Shown here in pieces: positions 47,184 through 55,955 of a stretch of 64,000 nt of DNA. The notes beneath the pieces were generated by a model. The model had not been told where the DNA came from. It ran no database searches and saw only the letters and a program-made list of their open reading frames with translations. Source of the DNA: Rheum nobile (lineage: Eukaryota > Streptophyta > Magnoliopsida > Caryophyllales > Polygonaceae); the NCBI GenBank assembly GCA_027886185.1, contig WOAB01000127.1, positions 310,001 to 374,000 on the forward strand, in the 5' to 3' direction. Positions within the stretch are counted from its first letter, which is position 1. Each line of letters starts with the position of its first letter. Both the position numbers and the translations under genes were made by a program.

Positions 47184-47285
47184 CTTATTGAGGCGGGCCT
47201 CCGAAGCCCGCCTCAATAAGTCCCTCACTTTGGCGCCAAAATGAGGGACTTGTTGAGGCGGGCTTCGGAGGCCCGCCTCAATAAG
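47184..47285. repeat. 102-bp palindrome in the CACTA 1 terminus
   Basis: It runs from CTTATTGAGGCGGGCCTCCG to its exact reverse complement, centred on GGCGCC (47232-47237). The same palindrome is at 51500-51601 in CACTA 2. Confidence 0.9.
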
Positions 47286-47323
47286 TAAACACTTGTTGAT
47301 ATAGGCCCGCCTCAACAAGTCGC

Positions 47324-47463
47324 GCTGACTCGGCCGAGAACTCGGTCGAGTTATCGGCCGAGTCAGCGCTATATACTTATAGAGGCGGGCGTATACAAGC
47401 CCGCCTCAACAAGTAGACGCTGACTCGGCCCAGAACTCGGCCGAGTTCTCGGCCGAGTCAGCG
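47324..47463. repeat. two ~50-bp hairpins with ACTCGGCCGAGT words
   Basis: GCGCTGACTCGGCCGAGAAC...GCCGAGTCAGCGC (47324-47372) and GACGCTGACTCGGCCCAGAA...GCCGAGTCAGCGTC (47414-47463) are imperfect palindromes. Variants of the same word fill the deleted gypsy element at 10872-11250. Confidence 0.8.
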
Positions 47464-47677
47464 TCTATGTACTTATAGAGGCGGACATACAAGTCCGTCT
47501 CTATAAGTCCCTTCTTTTGCGCTTCTTTTGGATGTTTTTTGGATTTATGATGCACCATACACACATTGCAGAATAGGTTTCTGATTTTATTCACAGAATA
47601 ATATAAAACAAACAACAGATTTCATCAGAGTACAGTCAGGTTCTCAACAATAGTTTACATGACAAGTAAAAACAAGT

Positions 47678-49963
47678 TCAATCCGATAATAAATACTTCG
47701 ATGTAAAATACTGTGTCCATTGCTCACGAACAACATCCATTTCTTCATAAGTATACGATGTCTTCCTCTTAGGATATAGCTTCATAAAAAACACAGAAAT
47801 TATTGACAAAAAACACAAATAATATCAGTATATAGTTAGTTAAGTTACATACCTTATCTAGTCGGTCATTAGAGTCATAGAGTCTCGTGACTATATCTAA
47901 CATGAAATTCATGACATAATAGCCACACTCGGTTCCACCGCTTTGTTGAGCGCACTAATTACACAACATAAGGGGGTTGTCTTAGATACAAGGCCTTTGA
48001 TTATAAATAAACAAACCTAAAGCATATAAAATGCTATATGTACCTCTATATTGCAGACTCTCAACGTCTTACGTTTTCCTATTAATTTCTCGCACTTCCC
48101 ACCTTGATACTTATACACTTGAAATGCCCTAGAAAATCAACATAATACACTCATGAAACTGATATTGTTAGTATTCAAAAAAAAACTAATTCCTAAGCAA
48201 AATAACTTACAAATTCATGATTCCAGATGCATCAGTCGTTCTGTTGCCTTGACCTTTTAGAGAATCGAAAAGATAGACCTGTGCTCTAAATAGGTCTATC
48301 ACGTACAGAATCCAATGATTGCTGCATCATTTAAAAGTAAATTGATAAATATTAATATTTGCTTAAAATACTAATTATATATATGAAACTTATTGAAAAC
48401 ACTTACTCTTGATTATATGGGAGCAAAAATAATTTGGCACTGTTAGAATCTTTAATCGTATTCTTAGAAGTTTCAGCATTGAACACACGTTGCTACTCCT
48501 TCCTCGGTGTACCCATTGAACTCCTTCTTCTTTTTACAGTAAGGGTGATATCGACTAAGGAACTTCCGGTACTCTAGATACACATTTTTCCTGTAATTTT
48601 TCAAGTAGGCGGGTTTCATGTCTTCTTCACATATAGGGCATGCTTGTTCTCCTTTGGTTTTGTACCCAGACAAGTTTCCATATGCCGGGAAATCATTTAT
48701 GGTACAAAAAACCATAGCTCGCAAGGTAAAGTTTGAGTTGGTGTATGCATCGAACATTGGAACACCTTCATTCCACAATAATTTCCAATCATCAACAAGT
48801 GGAGCCAGATACACATCTATGTCATTCCCAGGTTGCTTAGGCCAGGAGATGAGGAGTGATAACATGATATACTTGCGCTTCATACACAACCATGGAGGAA
48901 GATTATAAATCTCTAGAAGAACCGGCCATGTGCTATGTTGACTGCTTAGAGTGCCATACGGATTCACACCATCTGTACATAAAGCAAGTCTCAGATTCCT
49001 AACCTCCTCACCAAATTCAGAATATTTCTTATCAATATTTCTCCATTGAGGAGAATCAGCAGGATGTCTAAGGAGTCCATCTTTCTTCCTCCCTTCCGCA
49101 TGCCACCTCAGACTTTTTGCTTCCTTCTTTATCGAAAACAAACGCTGAAACCTAGGTATTATCGAAAGATACCACATAACCTTAGCTGATAGGCCCCTCT
49201 TAGCCGAATTTACCCCTTTACGCTTGTAACGAGATGCACCGCACTTTGGACACTCATCCAAATTTTCATGTTCGTTTCTGTAAAGCATACAATCATTTGG
49301 GCAAGCATCTATCTTGATGGCGTCTAAGCCTAAGGGACACATCAATTTCCTGGCATAATAAGTAGAGATAGGCATCTCATTGCCTTCTGGTAAAAATTCA
49401 CCTAACCATTCCAATAAGGTGTTGAAACTTCCATCAGTCCAACCAGAAGCACATTTCAAGTTGTAAAGTATTGACACACCCTCTAACTTGCTAAATTTTG
49501 TACACCCGGGATACAAGGGAGTCTCTGCAGCCTTTGATACCTGTTCGAACATCTGAGGTCGTTCGTTCAAGTGATCTATCACCCCATCCATCATCCCATT
49601 TATTTCATCATATTCTTGGTCATCATCATCATCCATCTCATTATTCTCAGCAATATCATCATCACTATCATCAGTGTCTACCCGAACATCAAACTCATTG
49701 ACACTAGAACTTGGACGATCAGGTATTTTCTCACCATGCCAAAACCAAACATGGTAATCTTGTTTGAAACCACGACGAAATAAATTATCCTCAATCTCAT
49801 CAATATCATCTAACCGCCTTATATTCTTATAATCACGGCATGGACAATAGATTTTTTCGGCTTTCGTACTCCGTTGGTGTGCTAAAGCATATCTAATGAA
49901 CTCCTCAACCCCACTCAAGTATTGTGTCGTAGTATGGCCACCGTACATCAAAGGACGACTCAT
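47678..49963 (-). pseudogene. CACTA gene: TNP2 N-terminal part joined to a Ulp1-type protease domain
   Basis: The preferred start is MSRPLMYGGH (49963), just after an acceptor-like TTACTAG; the frame runs to 48473. It opens with a transposase-associated domain (CPCRDYKN, residues ~40-47 from this start), then an acidic stretch (DDSDDDIAENNEMDDDDDQ). TNP2 sequence follows: PLGLDAIKIDACPNDCMLYR, DECPKCGASRYKRK, TDGVNPYG and DIDVYLAPLVDDWKLLW. The TNP2 frame breaks at ~48480. After one frame change an exon ends at 48407 (KLFLLPYNQ). Four exons with GT-AG borders follow: 48321-48211 (NHWILYVIDLFRAQVYLFDS), 48128-48044, 47954-47853 (CAQQSGGTECGYYVMNFMLD) and 47779-47678 with a TGA stop. His, Asp, Gln and Cys of a C48 peptidase are all present. 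The rest of TNP2 is deleted. A Ulp1-like C-terminus in plant transposon genes is known; here the protease part looks better kept than the transposase. Confidence 0.85.
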
Positions 49964-49993
49964 TTCTAGTAATAAATGCAAAATAACATGCAA

Positions 49994-51000
49994 GGAAGAT
50001 TAAATACTCATTTCTAATAACTATCCCGCCAAGGGCCTAAATAGATAATAATACGCAACCAAGCAAGAAAAAATACAAACTCAACTATCCCGCCAAGGGC
50101 CTAAATTATGAATTCTATCCCGCCAAGGGCCTAAGGAATTAGGGTAGAAGTATTACCTTGACCCAATATCGATCCTTCAAGGCAATTCCCTTATTAGCCT
50201 ACAGAATGTCATTTCACCAATTAAATAAAGAATGTGATTCTTTTCACTTTTGCTTTATTTATATAGCTTTCCTTTTCACTTATTAAATTAATAAACCGTA
50301 AAAATATGATCCTCTAGTATATTACATCCTCAATACATTATAATACATAGATTATGAGACTTTGTTTTTTTCTTGCTTGATAATGAATACGCATCTTCTA
50401 CTGTTAAGTGATTTACCATGAAAAAGTCTCATTAGACTAGTAAGAAGTATTTCAATTAGTACAACACCATCCTACATATAAAGAAACTCATATTATGGTA
50501 CACAAATGACTTCCAATTAGTACATTATGTTACTAAGACTAGTAAGAAGTATTTCTTATACTAGTTTTATTCAGAATCAAAGGTGTATCTTCCAAAGTGA
50601 AGTCCAAAATCCAAAAGCTACTTTTCACTATGTAAAATAAAATCACACTAATGTCAACATTACAAATTAACACGTATAAATCTGAAATAATACCTGACTT
50701 GGCTTCGAGTGCGTTGAAGGGAGCTCGTTTTGATGAAACCTCGAGTGCGTTGTTGATACTTGTTGAAGGGAGTATTAGAGGGAGCTCGGCGAAGGGAGAT
50801 GAAGTCGGAGCTCGGGAAGACGGAGCTCGGCGAAGACAGAGGAGATCGATGAAGTCGGGAAGACGGAAGAGATCGATGAAGTAGGGAAGACGGAGGAGAT
50901 CGATGAAGTCGGAGCTCGGGACGAACGAATTGAAGACGAACAGGAGGATACGAAGAGGAAAATGAAGGCGCGCGCAGTTGTTTTTTTTTTAATTCGGGTT
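49994..51000. other. CACTA 1 non-coding upstream region of the TNP2/Ulp1 gene
   Basis: No supported gene. 'ATCCCGCCAAGGGCCTAA' occurs three times (50025-50042, 50085-50102, 50116-50134), a short direct repeat. At 50700-50960 a purine-rich stretch repeats GGGAGCTCG, GAAGACGGAG and GAGATCGATGAAGT. It could be the promoter-proximal region of the leftward gene. Confidence 0.5.
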
Positions 51001-51366
51001 GAGCTTATAGAGGCGGGCCTAACACGCCCGCCTCTATAAGTATTACGACTCGGCCGAGTAATGGTCTAATAGAGGCGGGCCTTACATGTCCGCCTCTATT
51101 GGACATACTTGTTGAGGGGGCTTTAAGAGGCCCTCCTCAACAAGCTTTAATTAAGGCGGGCTACTTGGCCCGCCTCAATTAGTTAGCATTAGAGGCGGGC
51201 CTTACCCTGGCCCGCCTCTAATACTTTAGCGGGAAATGTTTATTCGGATACTTGTCGAGGCGTATATTAATTTGCCCGCCTCAAAAGATGTTTTTGAGGC
51301 TATAAATTAATTATCCGCCTCAAAAACCAAAAAAAGTGATTGCCTAAGTCGTTGTTGAGGCGTTTT
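51001..51366. repeat. right subterminal region of CACTA 1
   Basis: Repeated hairpins of the type GAGGCGGGCCTAACACGCCCGCCTC. It ends at 51366, where CACTA 2 is inserted; the last ~53 bp of CACTA 1 lie at 55174-55226. Confidence 0.85.
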
Positions 51367-51499
51367 CACTAGTGGAAAAATTCCTTATAGAGGTGGGCCT
51401 TTGGACACTTATTGAGGCGAACACCGTTCGCTTCAACTAAGGGGGCTGCAACAAGTAGGGACACTTTTTTAGGCGGGCATTTTATGCCTCTAAAAGGAC

Positions 51500-51601
51500 C
51501 TTATTGAGGCGGGCCTCCGAAGCCCGCCTCAACAAGTCCCTCACTTTGGCGCCAAAATGAGGGACTTGTTGAGGCGGGCTTCGGAGGCCCGCCTCAATAA
51601 G
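51500..51601. repeat. 102-bp palindrome in the CACTA 2 terminus
   Basis: Same sequence as 47184-47285 apart from one unpaired difference (AACAAG in place of AATAAG in the left arm). Centre GGCGCC. Confidence 0.9.
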
Positions 51602-51659
51602 TAAACACTTGTTGAGGCGGGCCTCTATAGGCCCGCCTCAACAAGTCTCTATGTACTTA

Positions 51660-51775
51660 TAGAGGCGGACCCCGGTATTTCGAAATAACCGGGGTCCGGG
51701 ATCTTTTTTTAAAAAAAAAACAAAAAAAAACGGGACCCCGGTTTTTTGTAATACCGGGGTCCCATTTCTTTAAAA
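51660..51775. repeat. inverted repeat of ACCCCGGTATT words around A/T tracts
   Basis: GACCCCGGTATTTCGAAATA then CCGGGGTCCGGG, a T7/A10 tract, then GGGACCCCGG...ACCGGGGTCCC. It forms a stem-loop set at the inner edge of the terminus. Confidence 0.75.
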
Positions 51776-51779
51776 AAAA

Positions 51780-52129
51780 AATCAGCTCAAATCATCTAAA
51801 GCTTCAGCAAAATACAGGAAGCTCATACCCTGCACATATAAACTATATCACCTGAATTGAATGAATAGCTAAAACATAGTGTACAAGAAAATACAGGACC
51901 AGTCTACTGAACACTGCAGCAATACAAAGGAATATTGCCAAACTAGCCCCTACAGTTTTTTAAAGGAAGAAAGAATGTCTAAACAATAGTAATACAGATA
52001 CTTTACTCTCCAATCACCAGAAAAAAAAAAGCAACAGCTTACACGTATAAGACACTACCTAAATGTTATTTGCTACATTATCTTAAAGATGGATTGCAGT
52101 AACTTCTTTAATAATTTCACAACAAAGAA
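51780..52129. other. CACTA 2 interior, unassigned
   Basis: AT-rich with no recognised exon; possibly intron or 3' sequence carried with the RecA fragment. Confidence 0.35.
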
Positions 52130-52713
52130 GGCAGCTAGAATAACCTCCAAGCTTTTGAGCCTCAGCAATCACATGAAGAGAAAGAGTTGTTTTTCCAGAT
52201 GCCTCTGGACCATAAATCTCCACAACCCGCCCCTGTCAAGATAAAAACCTCTACAAGATCAGAAGCATGAGTATATATTATCACATTTTTGAATTAAGTA
52301 GCTGTAGAAAAATCTAGCAAAAGACAGAAGTGAAATGAAGAAAAGAGGGACAAATTAGGGCTATTACAGTAAATATCTGCATAATAAAAGATATGTTGTG
52401 TGTGCACTTGTCAATCAACTCCTTAGAGTTTAGGCTACAGAACAACCACACTGTCTAGAGTCACATATAGGAGGATACAAAATTTCAGAAGATACCTTTG
52501 GAAGTCCACCAATACCTAATGCTATATCCAGAGCAAATGATCCAGTTGAAATTACAGGTACATGTCCGGGGGTGGGGGATCGACCAAGCAACATAATAGA
52601 CCCCTTCCCAAATGACTTATTAATTTGCTCCAGGGCTAATTGTAGAGCCAAATCTTTCTTGGACATATTTTTGTCATTTGATTCACTTTCATTTGATTTT
52701 GAACTCTTCCTAC
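52130..52713 (-). pseudogene. captured fragment of an organellar-type RecA gene
   Basis: Two exons on the minus strand. The first, 52713-52496, has an acceptor TTTGTAG and donor AAG|GTATCT. It reads NMSKKDLALQLALEQINKSF, GKGSIMLLGR and VPVISTGSFALDIALGIGGL. This is the RecA core N-terminus as in bacterial RecA and plant mitochondrial or chloroplast homologues. The second begins at 52232 after CTTGACAG and reads GRVVEIYGPEASGKTTLSLH, the Walker A (P-loop) of RecA, then VIAEAQKLGGY. It then loses similarity near 52135. The ~260-bp intron is retained, so capture was from genomic DNA. The Walker B, L1/L2 DNA-binding loops and C-terminus are missing, so it cannot be a working recombinase. The 'SFGKGSIM' text suggests a RECA2/RECA3-type parent, but this is a judgement from memory. 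Confidence 0.88.
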
Positions 52714-53048
52714 CTACAAAGATGGAAGTCATACAGAATAAGAAACATTCATCTGAACAATCAATAGTACAGCATCAGTTCCTCTTGTGACTCATTACAC
52801 AAAAGCTGGATATTCAGTAGTTGAATATGAACACATGTTTAATTAACAAAATGGATAAAGTAGATGATAAAAACAAACGCATACAAGGATGGTGCTACCA
52901 TATCTACATTTCTTCGATAATAGTTCTAAGTTCTAACTGCTAAATAAACAATGTCGACAAGTAGATAAAACAAATTTTAAGAAATATTCATCAAAAAAGT
53001 GAAGCAAAAGATGTGCAATACTGACTGTAAGTCATAACAAGTACTGAC

Positions 53049-54596
53049 CTGTATACGTGCTCCAGATTTGCTCTGCATACTTTTAATAGTTTCACCACCT
53101 TTACCAATAATCAAAGAAACCTGAAAAAAAAGGTTTAGCACTTGCTATCAGCTTTTAGCTCCACCTAAAAGATGGTTACACCACTACACATACCTTGTCA
53201 CTAGGAACTTTCATTAAGAACTGTTCACCTCCAGATTGGACGGGATTAATTATGAGATTTCCGGATGAACCATCTAAATCCCCGCTGCATCTGTCTGTAC
53301 AGTACACAGAGACAGTCAACTATTTTGCATCATAGATAAGATCATGGCCTAACAGAGTTTAGCCTCATAGCATTCACCTCTATTATCACTTCATTAACTA
53401 GCTGTTCAGCTCTATTGATTTGTTATGTTGTCCCCATCAGTTCGACCTCCCTTGTCAATGAAGTTGGATCAGCATCCGAGTCTCTGGTTATCTGGATTCT
53501 AGCACCTGAGCGATGCTGAAGATTTTTTATCATATCTCCACCTCTACCAATGATCACACCAACCTGTTCGCAAACCATATCAACATGAGGAACCTTAGAA
53601 AAGAAAAACCACCGTTTTATTTCAGAGAAATCAGAAGATCATGTATATGGCATCTCAACCAACATTTCCATTCGGAATGTGAATTTTCTTGCTTGTACCT
53701 TGTGAGCCATTGTATTGGCCGGTTTGAGCAGTAAATACTGAAATATGTCTAAGGAAAAATCATTGACGGAAGATGCTTTTTTTTATATTGACTTGCATGC
53801 ATCACTTGAAAACGTTATTATTATTGTTATTTTCATAGGTATGGAGGAAATGAGATGAAATGGAAGATCAATATGTCAATTTCATATATATAATATGACT
53901 AGAAAGAGTTGAAGTTCATCACAAAAAAAGGCAGTACAGAGAAAAGGAAAACTTGATAGTACACATACTAGAATCATAATGAAACATCATCAGGAAAGAG
54001 ATAGCAAGGGAAACTATATGATACTGTTGATAAATATATTATCGCATGCAAGGAACGTTTCATGGAGAGATATATCACCACAGGAAAGGATGTTGCCAGT
54101 GAAATATCTACTCAACTACACATATGCATGTTGCACATCAATGTGATGGACCATCAAAGCGTAAAGTGATTTTCCCTTTCAAGCTTCCTTCTCGTGATAT
54201 GAAATTATCTCCCTGGCTAATAACAACCAATTTCAGTCATAGAATGAACATAAATGATAAAAACCTTAATTTTCCCCCAACATTTTTGCAAAATGATACA
54301 TCCAACAATGAGAACTCCATAAACAACAAATCCAGGTTGCATTAAAACGAGAGGACGGAAATTTCACTAGGGTAGGAGGGCTGGGATACGGCGGAATTAG
54401 CATAGGCGGCATCGGGCGAGTCGAACTGAGGGTGCTTATGCTCGGCAGGGGTGTTGAGTCGAGCAACCACTTCGAGAACTTTCTGCCTCGCGAGTTCAAA
54501 GTCCTCCACAATCTTCCTCTTGGTACCCTCTGAACTTAGGGTTTGCTCCTGCCTAGCACCTTCCATTTCTCTGCTCGCTTCCTCCCTCGGGGACAA
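53049..54596 (-). pseudogene. captured fragment of a KH-domain RNA-binding protein gene (FUBP-like)
   Basis: Exon 1 (54596 to about 54345) reads MEGARQEQTLSSEGTKRKIV then EDFELARQKVLEVVARLNTP, like the N-terminus of plant far-upstream-element-binding-type proteins. Exon 2 (53563-53378) has acceptor AACAG|GTTGG and reads VGVIIGRGGDMIKNLQHRSG, ARIQITRDSDADPTSLTREV and INRAEQLVNEVIIE. That is a KH domain with the GRGG loop, and it carries an in-frame TAA at 53423-53425. Exon 3 (53294-53194) reads GNLIINPVQSGGEQFLMKVP. Exon 4 (53120-53049) reads VSLIIGKGGETIKSMQSKSG and ARIQ, a second KH domain with GKGG, ending at donor CAG|GTCAGT. Introns are kept with GT-AG borders. Later exons are absent; the next exon downstream on the strand is RecA. 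Confidence 0.85.
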
Positions 54597-54599
54597 AAC

Positions 54600-54820
54600 T
54601 CTTACTTGCCACCAAGATTCAACACATGGAGCGCAGAAACAAGCGTAAACGAGAGAGATGAAGATGAAGGAAGACGAATTACTTGGCTTCCATTAGTAAG
54701 GACTAATGACAGTGGATATGGAAGAATCGCAGCGGAGATTTAGATACGAGAGAGACACTGGGGTTGATAGAAAGAGAAGGGTTAGCAAAGATCCGAAGAT
54801 GGCTACGTTACGACGTCGTC
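54600..54820 (-). other. probable 5' flank of the captured KH gene
   Basis: Sequence directly upstream of the exon 1 ATG. Minus-strand text includes CTCTCTCGT and purine/pyrimidine-rich patches. It could include the captured promoter or 5' UTR, but no TATA box is clear. Confidence 0.3.
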
Positions 54821-55170
54821 TTGAACATACTTACATGCCCGCCTCTATTGAACATACTTGTTGAGGCGGGCTTTAAGAGGCCCGCCTCAACAAGCTTTAA
54901 TTGAGGCGGGCTACTTGGTCCGCCTCAATTAGTTAGTATTAGAGGCGGACCTTACCCTGGCCCGCCTCTAATACTTTAGCGGGAAATGTTTTTTCGGATA
55001 CTTGTTGAGGCGTATATTAATTTGCCCGCCTCAAAAGATGTTTTTGAGGCGTATAAATTAATTATCCGCCTCAAAAACCCAAAAAAGTGATTGTCTAAGT
55101 CGTTGTTGAGGCATTTTGAACTATGTACGCCTCTAAAAGGGAGCCTCAAAAAGTGTTTTTTCCACTAGTG
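54821..55170. repeat. right subterminal region of CACTA 2
   Basis: Dense GAGGCGGGC/GCCCGCCTC words, nearly collinear with 51050-51366 of CACTA 1. It ends TTTTTTCCACTAGTG. Confidence 0.88.
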
Positions 55171-55226
55171 TTTGAACTATGTACGCCTCTAAAAGGGAGC
55201 CTCAAAAAATGTTTTTTCCACTAGTG

Positions 55227-55950
55227 AACGGTTTTACTATTTAATACAAAAGAAACAATTATCATATTGATTTGTCATTTTATGGTATGTAAACATAAGT
55301 TATGTTGTCATATTTTTTTGTGAAATATCAGTCCCTTATAATAAGATATCATATACTCGATTTTTACATTCTCATATTTTTATTATAGAATATGTGTAAG
55401 AGGTGTTGATGCTAACCGCAAGCTTATAAATAGTGTGAATTTATATATGATTGGTATTATAAGGAAACTGAGATAACATTGCAAGATAACTTCATGCATA
55501 AATGAAGTATTATAGAATCTTAACATGAAAGTTGAGAGCTCAAAGAAGATGTAAGAGCTAGAGCAAAAACATGAAGCATAAATTTTAGTATCTGATAACA
55601 AAAAGTTTGAGGGGCTTCATATGCAAAAAATATGTTAGAGTTTGTAACATTATGTTTGCTCTAAACTCCTTACGAGATCAACTCACAATTTGAAGTCTAA
55701 CATCAACCAATTGGGCCAATAGGGTGATGTAGTGATGCTCAAAGATGGCAACTCTTAAACTATTTATTTGTATTAGCAATATATGTACTATGAGATATAT
55801 GTAATTCCATGTAATACTCCTTGTAAGACCTCACCAATACAACAAATATAAAAATACACAACACTAATTATTAATAAAAAGTTACATATTGCTTTGCAAT
55901 AAATGTAGTTAATCAATCTTCAGAGATATTAATTTCTTAAATTTCGCACG
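55227..55950. other. host sequence right of the CACTA insertion
   Basis: 55460-55630 holds another decayed unit of the 45061-47047 array ('aagttgagagctcaaagaagat', 'gaggggcttcatatgcaaa'), showing that the array was one block before CACTA insertion. The rest is AT-rich with no gene. Confidence 0.55.
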
Positions 55951-55955
55951 GGCCC

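Larger units (their letters stand above)
51367..55170 (-). mobile_element. CACTA transposon 2 (Pack-CACTA type), TSD TTT
   Basis: Left end CACTAGTGGAAAAATTCC at 51367, right end TTTTTTCCACTAGTG at 55170. TTT at 51364-51366 and 55171-55173 duplicates target bases inside CACTA 1. 3804 bp. Its ends match CACTA 1 closely (same palindromes), so both likely use the same transposase. It codes for no transposase. Its interior (about 52100-54650) carries exons and introns from two host-type genes, both in minus orientation. Confidence 0.92.
47051..55226 (-). mobile_element. CACTA (En/Spm) transposon 1, TSD AAC, containing CACTA 2
   Basis: The left end is CACTAGTGGAAAAAATCC at 47051; the right end is TTTTTTCCACTAGTG at 55226. 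The flanking AAC at 47048-47050 and 55227-55229 is the expected 3-bp duplication. Subterminal regions (47080-47520 and 51000-51366) are packed with GAGGCGGGC/GCCCGCCTC inverted words. The interior carries a TNP2/Ulp1 gene on the minus strand. Without the nested element it is ~4.4 kb, short for an autonomous CACTA, and lacks most of the transposase catalytic region, so it is probably non-autonomous. Confidence 0.92.
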
